In this document: in pieces, positions 31,182 through 40,793 of the stretch | Position numbering within the stretch: the first letter of the stretch is position 1 | Layout of the letters: every line of letters begins with the position of its first letter | DNA from: Mesobacillus boroniphilus | Lineage (GTDB): Bacteria > Bacillota > Bacilli > Bacillales > Cytobacillaceae | DNA: 64,000 nucleotides | Assembly (NCBI RefSeq): GCF_018424685.1 | Contig: NZ_QTKX01000002.1 | Span: 1-64,000 of the forward strand | Reading direction: 5' to 3' | Translations under genes and position numbers: made by a program | The notes under the pieces: model-generated | Seen by the model: only the letters and a program-made list of their open reading frames with translations | What the model was told of the DNA's origin: nothing | Database searches by the model: none

Positions 31182-32123
31182 ATGAAAAATACATATAAGC
31201 TGACAGAGGGGGCCGTCCTGTTAGCGATTTTTGCGGTTTTATTGTTGATCACTTTTTATATACCTGGCCTTGGTTTAATTGTGAATCTCTTTCTTTCTTT
31301 GCCATTCATGTTTTTCGGTGCAAAGTATGACTGGAAAAGTACTGCTGTTTTTACGCTTGCAGCCGTATTTTTATCGATGATTCTAGGGTCACTCCTGGCA
31401 ATCCCGCTGGCGTTGGCATATGGGACGACTGGAGCCGTGATGGGTTACATGGTCAGGGAAGGGAAAAGCAGGTTTGCAGCATACATAGCTGGTTCCCTCG
31501 TTTTTCTTTTGAATTTAGTGGCACAATATGCATTGTCGGTCATTTTATTTAAAATTAATATTATTGATGAAATGATGGAGGTTTTTCGAGCCTCTATCGA
31601 CCAGGCGATAAAATTGCTTGAACAGATGGGGCAAACACCAGATGAGAACCTCATCGAGCAATTTCAGTCAATGGTCGATATGCTTGAAGTACTTGTACCA
31701 AGCATGTTCGTCATGGCTTCATTTTTGATTGTATTCCTGCTTCAGCTTGTATCGTTCCCATTCTTGAAACGTTTCGGTATCAAGGTGCCAACCTGGCGCC
31801 CATTCAGGGATTTGAACTTGCCTAAGAGTATTTTATGGTACTATCTCATCACGATGATTGCAGCTTTGATCATGCAGCCTGAAAAAGGAACATACTGGTT
31901 CTGGGTGATTTCCAATCTTTCGTTCATACTGCAGATGCTGATGGTTCTCCAAGGGGTATCATTAGTGTTTTATGTAACACATATTAAACGGTATCCTAAA
32001 GCTGTTCCAATCATCGTCATGATTCTGATTTTCCTCCTGCCATTTGTTCTTTATATTGTCAGGATATTAGGTATAATTGATTTAGGATTTGACTTAAGAA
32101 AACGTCTTGGGGAGAAGAAGTAA
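31182..32123 (+). CDS. yybS: DUF2232 membrane protein YybS
   Basis: The 313-aa protein is an integral membrane protein of the DUF2232 (YybS) family, with about eight hydrophobic segments; it starts MKNTYKLTEGAVLLAIFAVL. Function is unknown, but the gene almost always precedes gdpP and rplI in bacilli, as here. The ATG at 31182 has GAGGTG 4-5 nt upstream. The open frame continues back through the repeat array, which is not part of the protein. Confidence 0.92.
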   Translation: MKNTYKLTEGAVLLAIFAVLLLITFYIPGLGLIVNLFLSLPFMFFGAKYDWKSTAVFTLAAVFLSMILGSLLAIPLALAYGTTGAVMGYMVREGKSRFAAYIAGSLVFLLNLVAQYALSVILFKINIIDEMMEVFRASIDQAIKLLEQMGQTPDENLIEQFQSMVDMLEVLVPSMFVMASFLIVFLLQLVSFPFLKRFGIKVPTWRPFRDLNLPKSILWYYLITMIAALIMQPEKGTYWFWVISNLSFILQMLMVLQGVSLVFYVTHIKRYPKAVPIIVMILIFLLPFVLYIVRILGIIDLGFDLRKRLGEKK

Positions 32124-32153
32124 TCAGAAACTAACGCTTTAGGAGCTGAGCAC

Positions 32154-34127
32154 ATGCCTTCTTATTTAGAGAGGCGGCAAATACGATATCCATTGTATGG
32201 ATTGATGGCCGTAATACTGGTGCTAATTGGAGTGCTGTCTTACTATAATTGGATTATAGGAGCAGCAGGCTTCATTCTCACTGGCCTGTTGATATATCTA
32301 ATTTTTCAAGTAAACCATAAAATTAGGCAGGAGACGGAAGAATATATTTCCACGCTGTCTTATCGGGTGAAAAAAGTCGGCGAAGAAGCATTGATGGAAA
32401 TGCCCATTGGGATCATGCTGATTAATGACGACTATTATATTGAGTGGACGAATCCTTTTATTGCTGCTTGTTTCAATGAAGACTCACTAGTAGGCAAATC
32501 GCTGTATGATGTTGCCGATGCGGTCATTCCATTGATCAAGCAAGAGGTGGAAACAGAAATCTTAACTCTTCACGACCGGAAGTTCAGAGTCATCCATAAA
32601 CCTGAGGAACGGCTGCTCTACTTTTTCGATGTGACCGAACAAGCAGAAATCGAAAAAATGTACCGTGATGAGCGCACTGTTATTTCGATTATTTATCTTG
32701 ATAACTATGAAGAACTGACTCAGGGAATGGATGACCAGACGAAAAGCAGCTTGAACAGTCTTGTGACTTCCATTTTAAATAAATGGGCTACCAATAATGG
32801 AGTGTTTCTCAAAAGGGTTTCTTCAGAACGATTCATCGCTGTTTTTAGTGAACATATTCTCCTGATGCTGGAAAAAGGAAAATTCACCATCCTCGATGAA
32901 GTAAGGGAAACGACGTCAAAGCAAAATGTCCCCCTAACTTTGAGTATTGGTGTTGGTACAGGCTATTCATCGCTTCCTGAGCTCGGAACACAGGCACAGT
33001 CGAGTCTAGATTTGGCTTTGGGACGCGGCGGCGACCAGGTAGCGATCAAACAGCCTAATGGCAAAGTTAAGTTTTATGGCGGCAAGACGAATCCAGTTGA
33101 AAAACGCACAAGGGTTAGGGCGCGAGTCATTTCTCATGCGTTGAAGGAATTGGTTGTCGAAAGTGACAAGGTTTTGATTATGGGACACAAGAATCCGGAT
33201 ATGGACGCAATTGGTTCATCAATCGGCATCCTTAAAGTAGCACAAATGAACAAGCGTGAAGGCTTTATTGTGTATAATAAAAATGAGATTGATACAGGCG
33301 TACAGCGTCTGATGGATGAGATTAAGGAAAACGATTCCCTTTACTCACGATTCATTACACCAGAACAGGCATATGAAATTGCTTCTGATGACACATTGCT
33401 AGTCGTTGTCGATACTCATAAACCATCGCTTGTGATCGATGAGCGACTGTTGAACAGGATCGAGAATGTCATTGTCATCGACCATCATCGCCGAGGCGAG
33501 GAATTCATCAAAAATCCACTGCTCGTCTATATGGAGCCTTATGCTTCATCGACGGCTGAACTTGTTACAGAATTGCTTGAATACCAGCCGAAAAACGGCA
33601 AAATCCAGATGCTTGAGGCGACTGCTTTATTGGCGGGAATCATCGTCGATACTAAAAGCTTCACCTTAAGGACAGGAGCCCGGACTTTTGATGCTGCATC
33701 ATACCTGCGCAGCCATGGTGCGGATACCGTTCTAGTCCAAAAGTTTTTAAAAGAAGATATTCATACGTATATCAAAAGAGCTAAAATTATAGAGAATGTT
33801 TATTTTTACCGTGATGGCATTGTCATTTCAAAAGGCGAGGACGATGTTTATTGCGACCAGGTTCTGATTGCGCAGGCAGCAGACACACTCTTGACGATGG
33901 ATGGTGTTTCAGCATCATTCGTGATCTCCAAAAGATCAGAAGACATCATTGGCATCAGCGCAAGATCTCTCGGTGAAATCAACGTCCAGGTGATCATGGA
34001 AAATCTCGAAGGTGGCGGGCATTTAACCAATGCTGCCACACAAATGTATGATATTTCTACGGATGAGGCAGAAACACTTTTACAAAATGCGATAGATGAT
34101 TATTTAGAAGGGGGACAAAAAGAATGA
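32154..34127 (+). CDS. gdpP: cyclic-di-AMP phosphodiesterase GdpP
   Basis: GdpP (657 aa) degrades c-di-AMP and so affects potassium homeostasis, wall stress and beta-lactam tolerance. Two N-terminal TM segments (about 14-55) are followed by a PAS-like domain, a degenerate GGDEF domain, and the DHH-DHHA1 catalytic part: [24 protein letters not shown] and GGGHLTNAA, with metal-binding residues intact. Its TGA overlaps the rplI start (ATGA). Confidence 0.96.
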   Translation: MPSYLERRQIRYPLYGLMAVILVLIGVLSYYNWIIGAAGFILTGLLIYLIFQVNHKIRQETEEYISTLSYRVKKVGEEALMEMPIGIMLINDDYYIEWTNPFIAACFNEDSLVGKSLYDVADAVIPLIKQEVETEILTLHDRKFRVIHKPEERLLYFFDVTEQAEIEKMYRDERTVISIIYLDNYEELTQGMDDQTKSSLNSLVTSILNKWATNNGVFLKRVSSERFIAVFSEHILLMLEKGKFTILDEVRETTSKQNVPLTLSIGVGTGYSSLPELGTQAQSSLDLALGRGGDQVAIKQPNGKVKFYGGKTNPVEKRTRVRARVISHALKELVVESDKVLIMGHKNPDMDAIGSSIGILKVAQMNKREGFIVYNKNEIDTGVQRLMDEIKENDSLYSRFITPEQAYEIASDDTLLVVVDTHKPSLVIDERLLNRIENVIVIDHHRRGEEFIKNPLLVYMEPYASSTAELVTELLEYQPKNGKIQMLEATALLAGIIVDTKSFTLRTGARTFDAASYLRSHGADTVLVQKFLKEDIHTYIKRAKIIENVYFYRDGIVISKGEDDVYCDQVLIAQAADTLLTMDGVSASFVISKRSEDIIGISARSLGEINVQVIMENLEGGGHLTNAATQMYDISTDEAETLLQNAIDDYLEGGQKE

Positions 34128-34573
34128 AAGTAATCTTTTTGAAGGATGTAAAAGGAAAAGGCAAAAAAGGCGAAATCAAAAATGTGGCTGATGGCTACGC
34201 ACACAATTTCCTGATCAAACAGGGTCTTGCAGTAGAAGCAAATCAGGCTGCTATGAGTTCCCTGAATGCACAACAGAAGAAAGAAGAGCAAATGGCTCAG
34301 CAGGAGCTTGAAGATGCGAAAGCTTTGAAGGAAAAGCTGGAAAAAGTTACAGTAGAATTATCTGCGAAATCTGGAGAAGATGGCCGTCTTTTCGGCTCAA
34401 TCACAAGCAAGCAGATTGCTGATGAGCTGCAAAAAGCTAATGGCATCAAGCTTGATAAGAGAAAAATCGAGCTTCAGGATGCAATTCGCACACTTGGATA
34501 CACAAAGGTTCCAGTCAAGCTTCATAAAGATGTCCAGGCAACTTTAAATGTCCATGTTAAAGAAGGTAAATAA
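34124..34573 (+). CDS. rplI: 50S ribosomal protein L9
   Basis: L9 (149 aa) has the N-terminal rRNA-binding domain ([36 protein letters not shown]), a long connecting helix, and the C-terminal domain ([16 protein letters not shown]). The length equals that of B. subtilis. The start overlaps gdpP by 4 bp, with AGGGGG upstream. Confidence 0.98.
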   Translation: MKVIFLKDVKGKGKKGEIKNVADGYAHNFLIKQGLAVEANQAAMSSLNAQQKKEEQMAQQELEDAKALKEKLEKVTVELSAKSGEDGRLFGSITSKQIADELQKANGIKLDKRKIELQDAIRTLGYTKVPVKLHKDVQATLNVHVKEGK

Positions 34574-34628
34574 TTTACAGTTCCATATAGCCGTAAACAT
34601 GATAAAATAATATAGTTACAGAAAATAG

Positions 34629-34655
34629 GTGATCGGTTCTGCTGATCACTTTTTT
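34629..34655 (+). terminator. rplI terminator
   Basis: GTGATC/GATCAC with a 9-nt loop is followed by six T. Confidence 0.8.
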
Positions 34656-34688
34656 CAATTAGATGAGATTTTGTAAGGGGGCAGGCAG

Positions 34689-36053
34689 ATGAGTGAATTA
34701 TTCGCGGATCGACTTCCGCCACAAAACATGGAAGCGGAACAAGCCGTACTTGGTGCAATATTTTTAGAGCCATCAGCTTTAACTCTTGCTTCAGAAATTC
34801 TATTACCCGAAGATTTTTACCGTGTTGCACACCAGAAAATCTTCAACGTTATGCTGGACTTAAATGATAAAGGCAAAGCCATCGACCTGGTGACCGTCAC
34901 TGAAGAATTGGCATCCTCCAAGCTGATTGAAGATGTTGGAGGCGTCAGTTATTTAAGTGAATTGGCTGCATCCGTTCCGACGGCTGCTAATATAGAGTAT
35001 TATGCTAGAATCGTAGAAGAAAAATCACTGCTTAGAAGGCTGATCCGGACAGCATCAGGCATCGCTGAAGATGGCTATATGCGTGAGGATGAAGTCGAAG
35101 CATTACTTGCCGAAGCAGAAAAGAACATCATGGAGGTTGCCCAGCGCAAAGGCGGTGGAGCCTTCCATAATATAAAGGATGTCCTGGTCAGGACATACGA
35201 TAATATTGAGGAAATGCACAATCGTAAAGGGGATATCACCGGCCTTGAAACTGGATTTACCGAGCTTGACCGAATAACGGCAGGCTTTCAGCGAAACGAT
35301 TTAATCATCGTAGGCGCCCGTCCATCTGTAGGTAAAACGGCGTTCGCCTTGAATATCGCACAGAACGTTGCCAAAAAGACTGGAGAGAATGTCGCGATCT
35401 TTAGTTTGGAGATGGGTGCAGAACAGCTTGTCATGCGTGTCCTTTGTGCTGAAGGAAATATCGATGCCCAAAGGCTGCGTACAGGTTCTCTGACTGATGA
35501 GGACTGGGGCAAGTTGACGATGGCAATGGGAAGCCTGTCGAATACAGGAATCTTCATTGATGATACTCCGGGTGTCAAAATTACCGATATAAGGTCAAAA
35601 TGCCGCCGCTTAAAGCAGGAACAAGGACTCGGCATGATCATGATTGACTACTTGCAGCTGATCCTTGGGAGCGGTCGCGCCGGTGAAAACCGTCAGCAGG
35701 AAGTATCCGAGATATCCCGTTCCCTCAAGCAACTGGCGCGTGAATTGCAGGTCCCTGTAATCGCTCTGTCCCAGCTTTCCCGTGGTGTGGAACAGCGACA
35801 GGACAAGCGCCCGATGATGTCTGATATCCGTGAATCCGGTTCAATCGAACAGGATGCCGATATCGTTGCCTTCCTTTACCGTGATGATTATTATGACAAG
35901 GAATCTGAAGACAAGAACATCATTGAAATCATCATCGCCAAGCAGCGTAACGGCCCAGTAGGAACCGTAAAGCTGGCATTCGTTAAAGAATACAATAAAT
36001 TCGTCAACATTGAAAACAGGTATGACGAATCGTACGCTCCACCAGGGGCATAA
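34689..36053 (+). CDS. dnaB: replicative DNA helicase DnaB (B. subtilis DnaC)
   Basis: This 454-aa RecA-fold hexameric helicase unwinds DNA at the fork. The N-terminal primase-binding domain starts with PPQNMEAEQAVLGAIF. The helicase domain has Walker A GARPSVGKTAFALN, Walker B MIMIDYLQLI, and DIRESGSIEQDADIVAFLYRDDYY. No intein is present. The ATG has AAGGGGGC upstream. In B. subtilis nomenclature the gene is dnaC. Confidence 0.97.
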   Translation: MSELFADRLPPQNMEAEQAVLGAIFLEPSALTLASEILLPEDFYRVAHQKIFNVMLDLNDKGKAIDLVTVTEELASSKLIEDVGGVSYLSELAASVPTAANIEYYARIVEEKSLLRRLIRTASGIAEDGYMREDEVEALLAEAEKNIMEVAQRKGGGAFHNIKDVLVRTYDNIEEMHNRKGDITGLETGFTELDRITAGFQRNDLIIVGARPSVGKTAFALNIAQNVAKKTGENVAIFSLEMGAEQLVMRVLCAEGNIDAQRLRTGSLTDEDWGKLTMAMGSLSNTGIFIDDTPGVKITDIRSKCRRLKQEQGLGMIMIDYLQLILGSGRAGENRQQEVSEISRSLKQLARELQVPVIALSQLSRGVEQRQDKRPMMSDIRESGSIEQDADIVAFLYRDDYYDKESEDKNIIEIIIAKQRNGPVGTVKLAFVKEYNKFVNIENRYDESYAPPGA

Positions 36054-36054
36054 T

Positions 36055-36090
36055 GAGAATTGATCCTTATGGATTGATTCTCTTTTTTTT
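36055..36090 (+). terminator. dnaB terminator
   Basis: GAGAATTGATCC/GGATTGATTCTC, a stem with two mismatches and a TTAT loop, is followed by eight T. Confidence 0.88.
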
Positions 36091-36153
36091 GCTCAATATT
36101 AACTAGGCTAAACTAACAGATTCTTTATTAAGGCTATATAGGATGTAGGGTTT

Positions 36154-36192
36154 CACGAACGAAATAAATGAAATATAAAAATAATGTTCGTG
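36154..36192. promoter_or_regulatory. PurR-binding PurBox pair upstream of purA
   Basis: CACGAACGA (36154-36162) faces the inverted AATGTTCGTG (36183-36192), matching the two-box PurR operator of B. subtilis (consensus core CCGAACAWT). It ends 6 bp before the -35 of the purA promoter. Confidence 0.75.
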
Positions 36193-36197
36193 TTTTA

Positions 36198-36227
36198 TTG
36201 ACTTTTAGTTGTGTTTACTGGTAAACT
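36198..36227 (+). promoter_or_regulatory. purA promoter
   Basis: TTGACT (36198-36203) and TAAACT (36222-36227) are 18 bp apart, next to the PurBoxes and 55 bp before the start codon. Confidence 0.6.
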
Positions 36228-36281
36228 TTATATGTTTGAAACGGAAAAAAATAACCGTATACCTTTGGAGGTGCTTTTTAT

Positions 36282-37571
36282 ATGTCATCCGTAGTAGTAG
36301 TAGGGACACAATGGGGAGACGAAGGGAAAGGGAAGATTACAGACTTCCTATCAGAAAATGCCGAAGTGATTGCCCGTTACCAGGGAGGTAACAACGCCGG
36401 ACATACAATTAAGTTCAATGGTGAAACATATAAATTGCATTTAATTCCATCAGGGATTTTCTATAAAGATAAAATCAGCGTCATTGGAAACGGCATGGTT
36501 GTGGATCCAAAAGCGCTCGTGAAGGAACTTGCTTATCTTCACGACAAAGATGTTACGACTGATAATCTGCGCATCAGCAACCGCGCTCATGTCATCCTTC
36601 CGTATCACCTGAAACTTGATGAAGTGGAAGAGGCGAGCAAGGGTGCTAATAAAATCGGAACAACCAAGAAGGGGATCGGTCCTGCATACATGGACAAGGC
36701 TGCACGTACCGGAATCCGGATTGCCGATTTGTTGGATCGTGAAGTATTCGAGGAAAAGCTTACCCGCAATCTTGAAGAAAAGAATCGTCTGCTTGAACGA
36801 ATTTATGAGACAGAAGGCTTTAAGCTTGAAGATATACTGGATGAGTATTTTGAATATGGGCAGCAAATCAAGGATTATGTTGTCGATACTTCCGTCGTGC
36901 TGAATGATGCTTTAGATGAAGGCCGTCGAGTGCTATTTGAAGGTGCACAGGGCGTTATGCTTGATATCGACCAGGGTACATATCCATTCGTTACATCTTC
37001 CAACCCAGTAGCTGGCGGTGTGACAATTGGTTCGGGAGTAGGGCCAACAAAAATCACCCATATCGTAGGAGTTTCAAAAGCTTATACAACTCGTGTCGGT
37101 GACGGTCCATTCCCTACAGAGTTAGATAACGAAATCGGTCACCAGATTCGTGAAGTAGGACGCGAATACGGTACGACTACAGGTCGCCCTCGCCGCGTAG
37201 GCTGGTTCGACAGCGTCGTTGTGCGTCATGCCCGCCGTGTCAGCGGAATTACCGATTTATCGCTTAATTCCATCGATGTCCTCACAGGCATAGAAACACT
37301 TAAAATTTGTGTCGCGTACCGCTACAAAGGCGAATTGGTTGAAGAATTCCCGGCCAGTCTGAAGACACTCGCTGAATGTGAGCCAGTCTACGAGGAGCTG
37401 CCAGGTTGGACTGAAGATATCACAGGCGTGAAATCACTTGATGAATTGCCAGAAAACGCAAGACACTATCTAGAGCGCATCTCACAACTGACAGGCATCC
37501 CATTGTCCATCTTCTCAGTAGGCCCGGACCGGACACAGACAAACGTCGTCCGCAGTCCGTGGAGATCATAG
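36282..37571 (+). CDS. purA: adenylosuccinate synthetase
   Basis: PurA (429 aa) makes adenylosuccinate from IMP, aspartate and GTP, the first step to AMP. The P-loop is [15 protein letters not shown], with catalytic D13 and H41 (NNAGHTI); [11 protein letters not shown] and [19 protein letters not shown] are family signatures. The ATG has TTGGAGGTG upstream. PurBoxes imply PurR control. A terminator and a tRNA cluster follow. Confidence 0.98.
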   Translation: MSSVVVVGTQWGDEGKGKITDFLSENAEVIARYQGGNNAGHTIKFNGETYKLHLIPSGIFYKDKISVIGNGMVVDPKALVKELAYLHDKDVTTDNLRISNRAHVILPYHLKLDEVEEASKGANKIGTTKKGIGPAYMDKAARTGIRIADLLDREVFEEKLTRNLEEKNRLLERIYETEGFKLEDILDEYFEYGQQIKDYVVDTSVVLNDALDEGRRVLFEGAQGVMLDIDQGTYPFVTSSNPVAGGVTIGSGVGPTKITHIVGVSKAYTTRVGDGPFPTELDNEIGHQIREVGREYGTTTGRPRRVGWFDSVVVRHARRVSGITDLSLNSIDVLTGIETLKICVAYRYKGELVEEFPASLKTLAECEPVYEELPGWTEDITGVKSLDELPENARHYLERISQLTGIPLSIFSVGPDRTQTNVVRSPWRS

Positions 37572-37582
37572 TTCCATATCTG

Positions 37583-37614
37583 TCCCCGTTCAAGTATGAG
37601 CGGGGAATTTTTTT
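37583..37614 (+). terminator. purA terminator
   Basis: TCCCCGTTC/GAGCGGGGA with one G-T pair and a 6-nt loop is followed by seven T. Confidence 0.88.
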
Positions 37615-37857
37615 GGGAGAATTCCCGCAGCAGTATCCAGATATTTTACAGTTCGCGGAATTTGCCTGTTTTTATAGAATCTTCATTTGTAAACCATATC
37701 AAATTAAAAGGGTTTGCTACTGAATTCGAAGTGAAATTAATGTATAAGATAAAATAGCAAAAAAAATTTCAAAAAAATATATACAAACCGTAAAATGCTA
37801 TGGTAATATAAACAACGTTGTCACTAATTCGACAAAAAGTGATAAAGTTTTCAACAC

Positions 37858-37977
37858 GAGCCATTAGCTCAGTCAGTTGCTTGCATCCTGGAGTTCGCTT
37901 CAGCGGCAACTTGCGAGAAGGACTGTAAGGTCATTCGAACATCGCAGATGCGAAACACTAAACTATTTAGGGTTCAC
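37858..37977 (+). repeat. tRNA-Lys 5' fragment fused to hairpin element
   Basis: The first 17 nt equal the start of tRNA-Lys (GAGCCATTAGCTCAGTC). They are followed by an unrelated element: AGTTGC...GCAACT hairpin with inner TTCG loop, then TTGCGAGAAGGAC, TGTAAGGTCATTCGA and a final CTAAA/TTTAG hairpin. The complete tRNA-Lys begins 147 bp further on. The fragment lacks an anticodon arm and 3' half and cannot be a tRNA. Confidence 0.85.
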
Positions 37978-38004
37978 AAAACTAAGTGTTACTTCTTTCT
38001 ATAC

Positions 38005-38080
38005 GAGCCATTAGCTCAGTCGGTAGAGCATCTGACTTTTAATCAGAGGGTCGAAGGTTCGAGTCCTTCATGGCTCACCA
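38005..38080 (+). tRNA. tRNA-Lys (TTT)
   Basis: The 76-nt gene folds into a cloverleaf: acceptor GAGCCAT/ATGGCTC, D arm GCTC/GAGC, anticodon stem CTGA with loop carrying TTT, T arm with GGTTCGAGTCC. CCA is encoded. Confidence 0.97.
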
Positions 38081-38150
38081 AGATTTTTTCGCGGTAGCGA
38101 AAATAATCCTCCTTAACCTTGCATCAGATAAAAAGGACAACTTAATATAT

Positions 38151-38222
38151 GGCCCCTTGGTCAAGCGGTTAAGACACCGCCCTTTCACGGCGGTAACACG
38201 GGTTCGAATCCCGTAGGGGTCA
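38151..38222 (+). tRNA. tRNA-Glu (TTC)
   Basis: The cloverleaf has acceptor GGCCCCT/AGGGGTC, anticodon stem CCGCC/GGCGG around CTTTCAC (anticodon TTC), and T arm ACGGGTTCGAATCCCGT. No CCA is encoded. Confidence 0.96.
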
Positions 38223-38243
38223 CTTTATTACATATTTAATCAT

Positions 38244-38381
38244 GGCTCAGTAGCTCAGTCGGTAGAGCAGGTTGCTCACATCATCGACTCAGCATCTGCG
38301 GCAACCTGCGAGAAAGACCGGAAGGTCATTCGAGCAAAGGACCTAAGCTAATAAAAGTTTAGGGAACAACTTAATTATCAT
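38244..38381 (+). repeat. tRNA-Phe 5' fragment fused to hairpin element, unit 1 (138 bp)
   Basis: It starts with the first 26 nt of tRNA-Phe (acceptor 5' strand and D arm). The hairpin element follows: AGGTTGC/GCAACCT, core TGCGAGAAAGAC, GACC-GGAA-GGTC, ATTCGAGCA and CCTAAGCT/AGTTTAGG. No anticodon or 3' half is present. The element is homologous to that after the tRNA-Lys fragment. Confidence 0.88.
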
Positions 38382-38519
38382 GGCTCAGTAGCTCAGTCGG
38401 TAGAGCAGGTTGCTCACATCATCGACTCAGCATCTGCGGCAACCTGCGAGAAAGACCAGAAGGTCATTCGAGCAAAGGACCTAAGCTAATAAAAGTTTAG
38501 GGAACAACTTAATTATCAT
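38382..38519 (+). repeat. tRNA-Phe 5' fragment fused to hairpin element, unit 2 (138 bp)
   Basis: This is a tandem copy of unit 1 with one substitution seen (GACC-AGAA-GGTC instead of GGAA). It is followed exactly 138 bp after its start by the complete tRNA-Phe. Confidence 0.88.
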
Positions 38520-38592
38520 GGCTCAGTAGCTCAGTCGGTAGAGCAAAGGACTGAAAATCCTTGTGTCGGCGGTTCGATTCCGTCCTGAGCCA
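38520..38592 (+). tRNA. tRNA-Phe (GAA)
   Basis: The cloverleaf has acceptor GGCTCAG/CTGAGCC, D arm GCTC/GAGC, anticodon stem AAGGA/TCCTT with loop CTGAAAA (anticodon GAA), and T arm GGCGGTTCGATTCCGTC. No CCA is encoded. A terminator follows. Confidence 0.97.
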
Positions 38593-38600
38593 TTAAAAAA

Positions 38601-38634
38601 GGGAGCGTGTCATATGACATGCTCTCTTTTTTTT
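38601..38634 (+). terminator. tRNA cluster terminator
   Basis: GAGCGTGTCA/TGACATGCTC, with one G-T pair and a small loop, is followed by TCTTTTTTTT. Confidence 0.9.
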
Positions 38635-38650
38635 GTAACATTTATGTAAC
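38634..38650 (+). promoter_or_regulatory. WalR-binding site upstream of the M23 peptidase gene
   Basis: TGTAAC-ATTTA-TGTAAC matches the WalR consensus TGTWAH-N5-TGTWAH at every position. A second, one-mismatch copy lies on the minus strand at 38843-38859 (TGTAAC-AAAAA-TGTATA). The gene at 38977 is the first downstream. Confidence 0.65.
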
Positions 38651-38976
38651 ATAACGATAAAATTCCTATTTTTAACATGTTTGTATTGCTATTAACAATA
38701 TTGTTCAATAATAATCCTTCAAAAGTAGGAGAATACCCTGATATTACTAGGTTTTCGGATTATTTTATTAGTGTTGGATAGGAAAATATTCCGATGTTAA
38801 ATTCCATTTAACTTCCAAAAAACGTAATAAAATGTCAGGTATTATACATTTTTGTTACATAATGAAGACTAATCTTCTAATCGATACATTATATGGTAAA
38901 GTATAAAGGTACAATTATCAGATAATAGTTATATAGAACTAGACTAATAGTGTTTGACCGTTGTAGGAGGATCAGG

Positions 38977-40455
38977 ATGAATAATTTAAAACATAGGCTG
39001 TCCAATCTTGCCGGCAAAACATCTAGAGAGATGAAGCCAGCAATAAAAAAGTCGATCATGGCTGCAGTAACTGTAGCTGCATTGTCTTTCGGTGCAGGAA
39101 ATGCTGCACTTGCGGCGGATTCTGGCTTAACAACTGTGTATTATGTATATTTAAATAATGAATTTGTAGGTACTGTAGCAGATAAGACACAAGTAGAACA
39201 ACTGGTAGAAGATAAGTTGACATCCGTCAAGGAGGAATACGCGGATCTTGATGTCGAGCTTGGTTTAGACGTATCTTTTATTCCTGAGCAGGTGTTCAGC
39301 TCAGCCACCAGTGCAAATACAGGTGAAGTATTAGAAATGCTTAAAGACGAGATGACTGTCCAAGCTGAAGCGTCAGCTCTTGTCATCGGTGATAAGCCTG
39401 TTGCCTATGTAAAAGATCAAGAAGCTGCAAATGAAGTCATTAGGACATTAATGCTGCAATACATTACTGAAGAAGAATTGGCCGAGGTGGAAAATAGAAA
39501 GAATTCTCCTAATCTACCTGTACCCGAAGTAAAAGAAAATGAAACTCGTATATTAGACGTTCACTTCACTCAAGAAGTTTCACAATCTGAAGAAAAAGTT
39601 GATCCTGAAAAAGTACTTTCTGTTGAGGAAGCAGTCCAGCTTCTTAAAAAGGGTACTCTAGAGGAACAGAAGTATCAGGTTAAAGAAGGGGATGTGTTAG
39701 GAAGCATCGCGAATTCACATAACCTGAAGCTTGCTGAATTGCTTTCTTTAAATGAAGGTCTTACTGAAGACGCTGTACTGAAACCGGGACAGGAATTAAA
39801 TGTTACTGTCTTGAAGCCATTCATTGAAGTTATTGTTGATCGCCAGGTGTATACTGAGGAAGAAGTGCCTTTCGAAAGAGAAGTCATTAAAGATTCATCC
39901 ATGTTCAAGGGCGATACGAAAAAGAAGCAGGAAGGCCAGGTTGGTATGAAGGGCGTTACTTCCTCGCTGACCGAACAAAATGGCAGGGTAATCAAGAAAG
40001 AAGTTATTAATGAAGTCGTGCTTGATGAACCTGTGACGGAAATCGTCATCAAAGGAACAAAAGTTGTTCCTTCACGCGGAGATGGAACCTTCGTATGGCC
40101 GACAAATGGCGGATATGTTTCCAGCCGTCAGGGATATCGCTGGAGCAGGATGCATAAAGGAATCGATATCGCAAGGCCAAGCAACTACACTATCAAGGCT
40201 GCTGATAATGGGAACGTAGTATATGCTGGTAACAAGGGTGATGGATATGGAAACAAAATCATCATCGACCACAATAACGGCTACCGCACAATGTATGCAC
40301 ACCTTGCATCCATCTCAGTGAACGTAGGCCAGACAGTTTCTCGCGGCTCGAGTATCGGTATCATGGGAAGAACCGGTAATTCCACTGGAATACATCTTCA
40401 TTTTGAAGTATACCAAAATGGCAAGATTATCGACCCGTTGTCTAAATTACCTTAA
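38977..40455 (+). CDS. M23 family cell-wall endopeptidase with LysM and G5 domains
   Basis: The 492-aa secreted protein has a long signal region (about 1-46, hydrophobic core IMAAVTVAALSFGAG, cleavage after ALA). A LysM domain (KYQVKEGDVLGSIANSHNLK), a G5-like domain (PFEREVIKDSSMFKGD) and a C-terminal M23 domain follow. The zinc site is visible as HKGIDIA and HLHFE, so it should cleave peptidoglycan cross-links. The ATG has TAGGAGG upstream. It lies just before walRK and carries WalR boxes, which fits the known control of such hydrolases by WalR. Confidence 0.92.
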   Translation: MNNLKHRLSNLAGKTSREMKPAIKKSIMAAVTVAALSFGAGNAALAADSGLTTVYYVYLNNEFVGTVADKTQVEQLVEDKLTSVKEEYADLDVELGLDVSFIPEQVFSSATSANTGEVLEMLKDEMTVQAEASALVIGDKPVAYVKDQEAANEVIRTLMLQYITEEELAEVENRKNSPNLPVPEVKENETRILDVHFTQEVSQSEEKVDPEKVLSVEEAVQLLKKGTLEEQKYQVKEGDVLGSIANSHNLKLAELLSLNEGLTEDAVLKPGQELNVTVLKPFIEVIVDRQVYTEEEVPFEREVIKDSSMFKGDTKKKQEGQVGMKGVTSSLTEQNGRVIKKEVINEVVLDEPVTEIVIKGTKVVPSRGDGTFVWPTNGGYVSSRQGYRWSRMHKGIDIARPSNYTIKAADNGNVVYAGNKGDGYGNKIIIDHNNGYRTMYAHLASISVNVGQTVSRGSSIGIMGRTGNSTGIHLHFEVYQNGKIIDPLSKLP

Positions 40456-40464
40456 CTTATACGT

Positions 40465-40495
40465 AAAAGTCTCTAGTCGAACTAGGGACTTTTTT
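40465..40495 (+). terminator. terminator after the M23 peptidase gene
   Basis: AGTCTCTAGT/ACTAGGGACT with a CGA loop is followed by six T. The following 298 bp to walR must hold the walR promoter; I could not place it with confidence. Confidence 0.88.
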
Positions 40496-40793
40496 CATTA
40501 GATGCTGTTACAATGATAAATGCTAATCTCCCTGTTTTCCGACAATGTTGGGCCAGAATGATACGATGTAAAAATTAGAGACCATTTTCTTTTTTAAAGG
40601 CAAAATGGAAAAAGCTCAAGATTTCATTGTTATGGGCAGGATTGGTACAATTGGGAAGAGAAGAATAGAAGGTATATAACAGAAAAATTCAGTTTTTCAC
40701 TGATTTACAGTAAAATAGATAAGATAGCATGTTTACACAGAAAAGATTTCATTAATATACGATTGTTAATTTGGCTTAAAAAGGAGAATTGGT

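Noticed and set aside
38244..38381. Additional tRNA-Phe genes
   Set aside because: Only the acceptor 5' strand and D arm are present; there is no anticodon arm, T arm or 3' acceptor strand.
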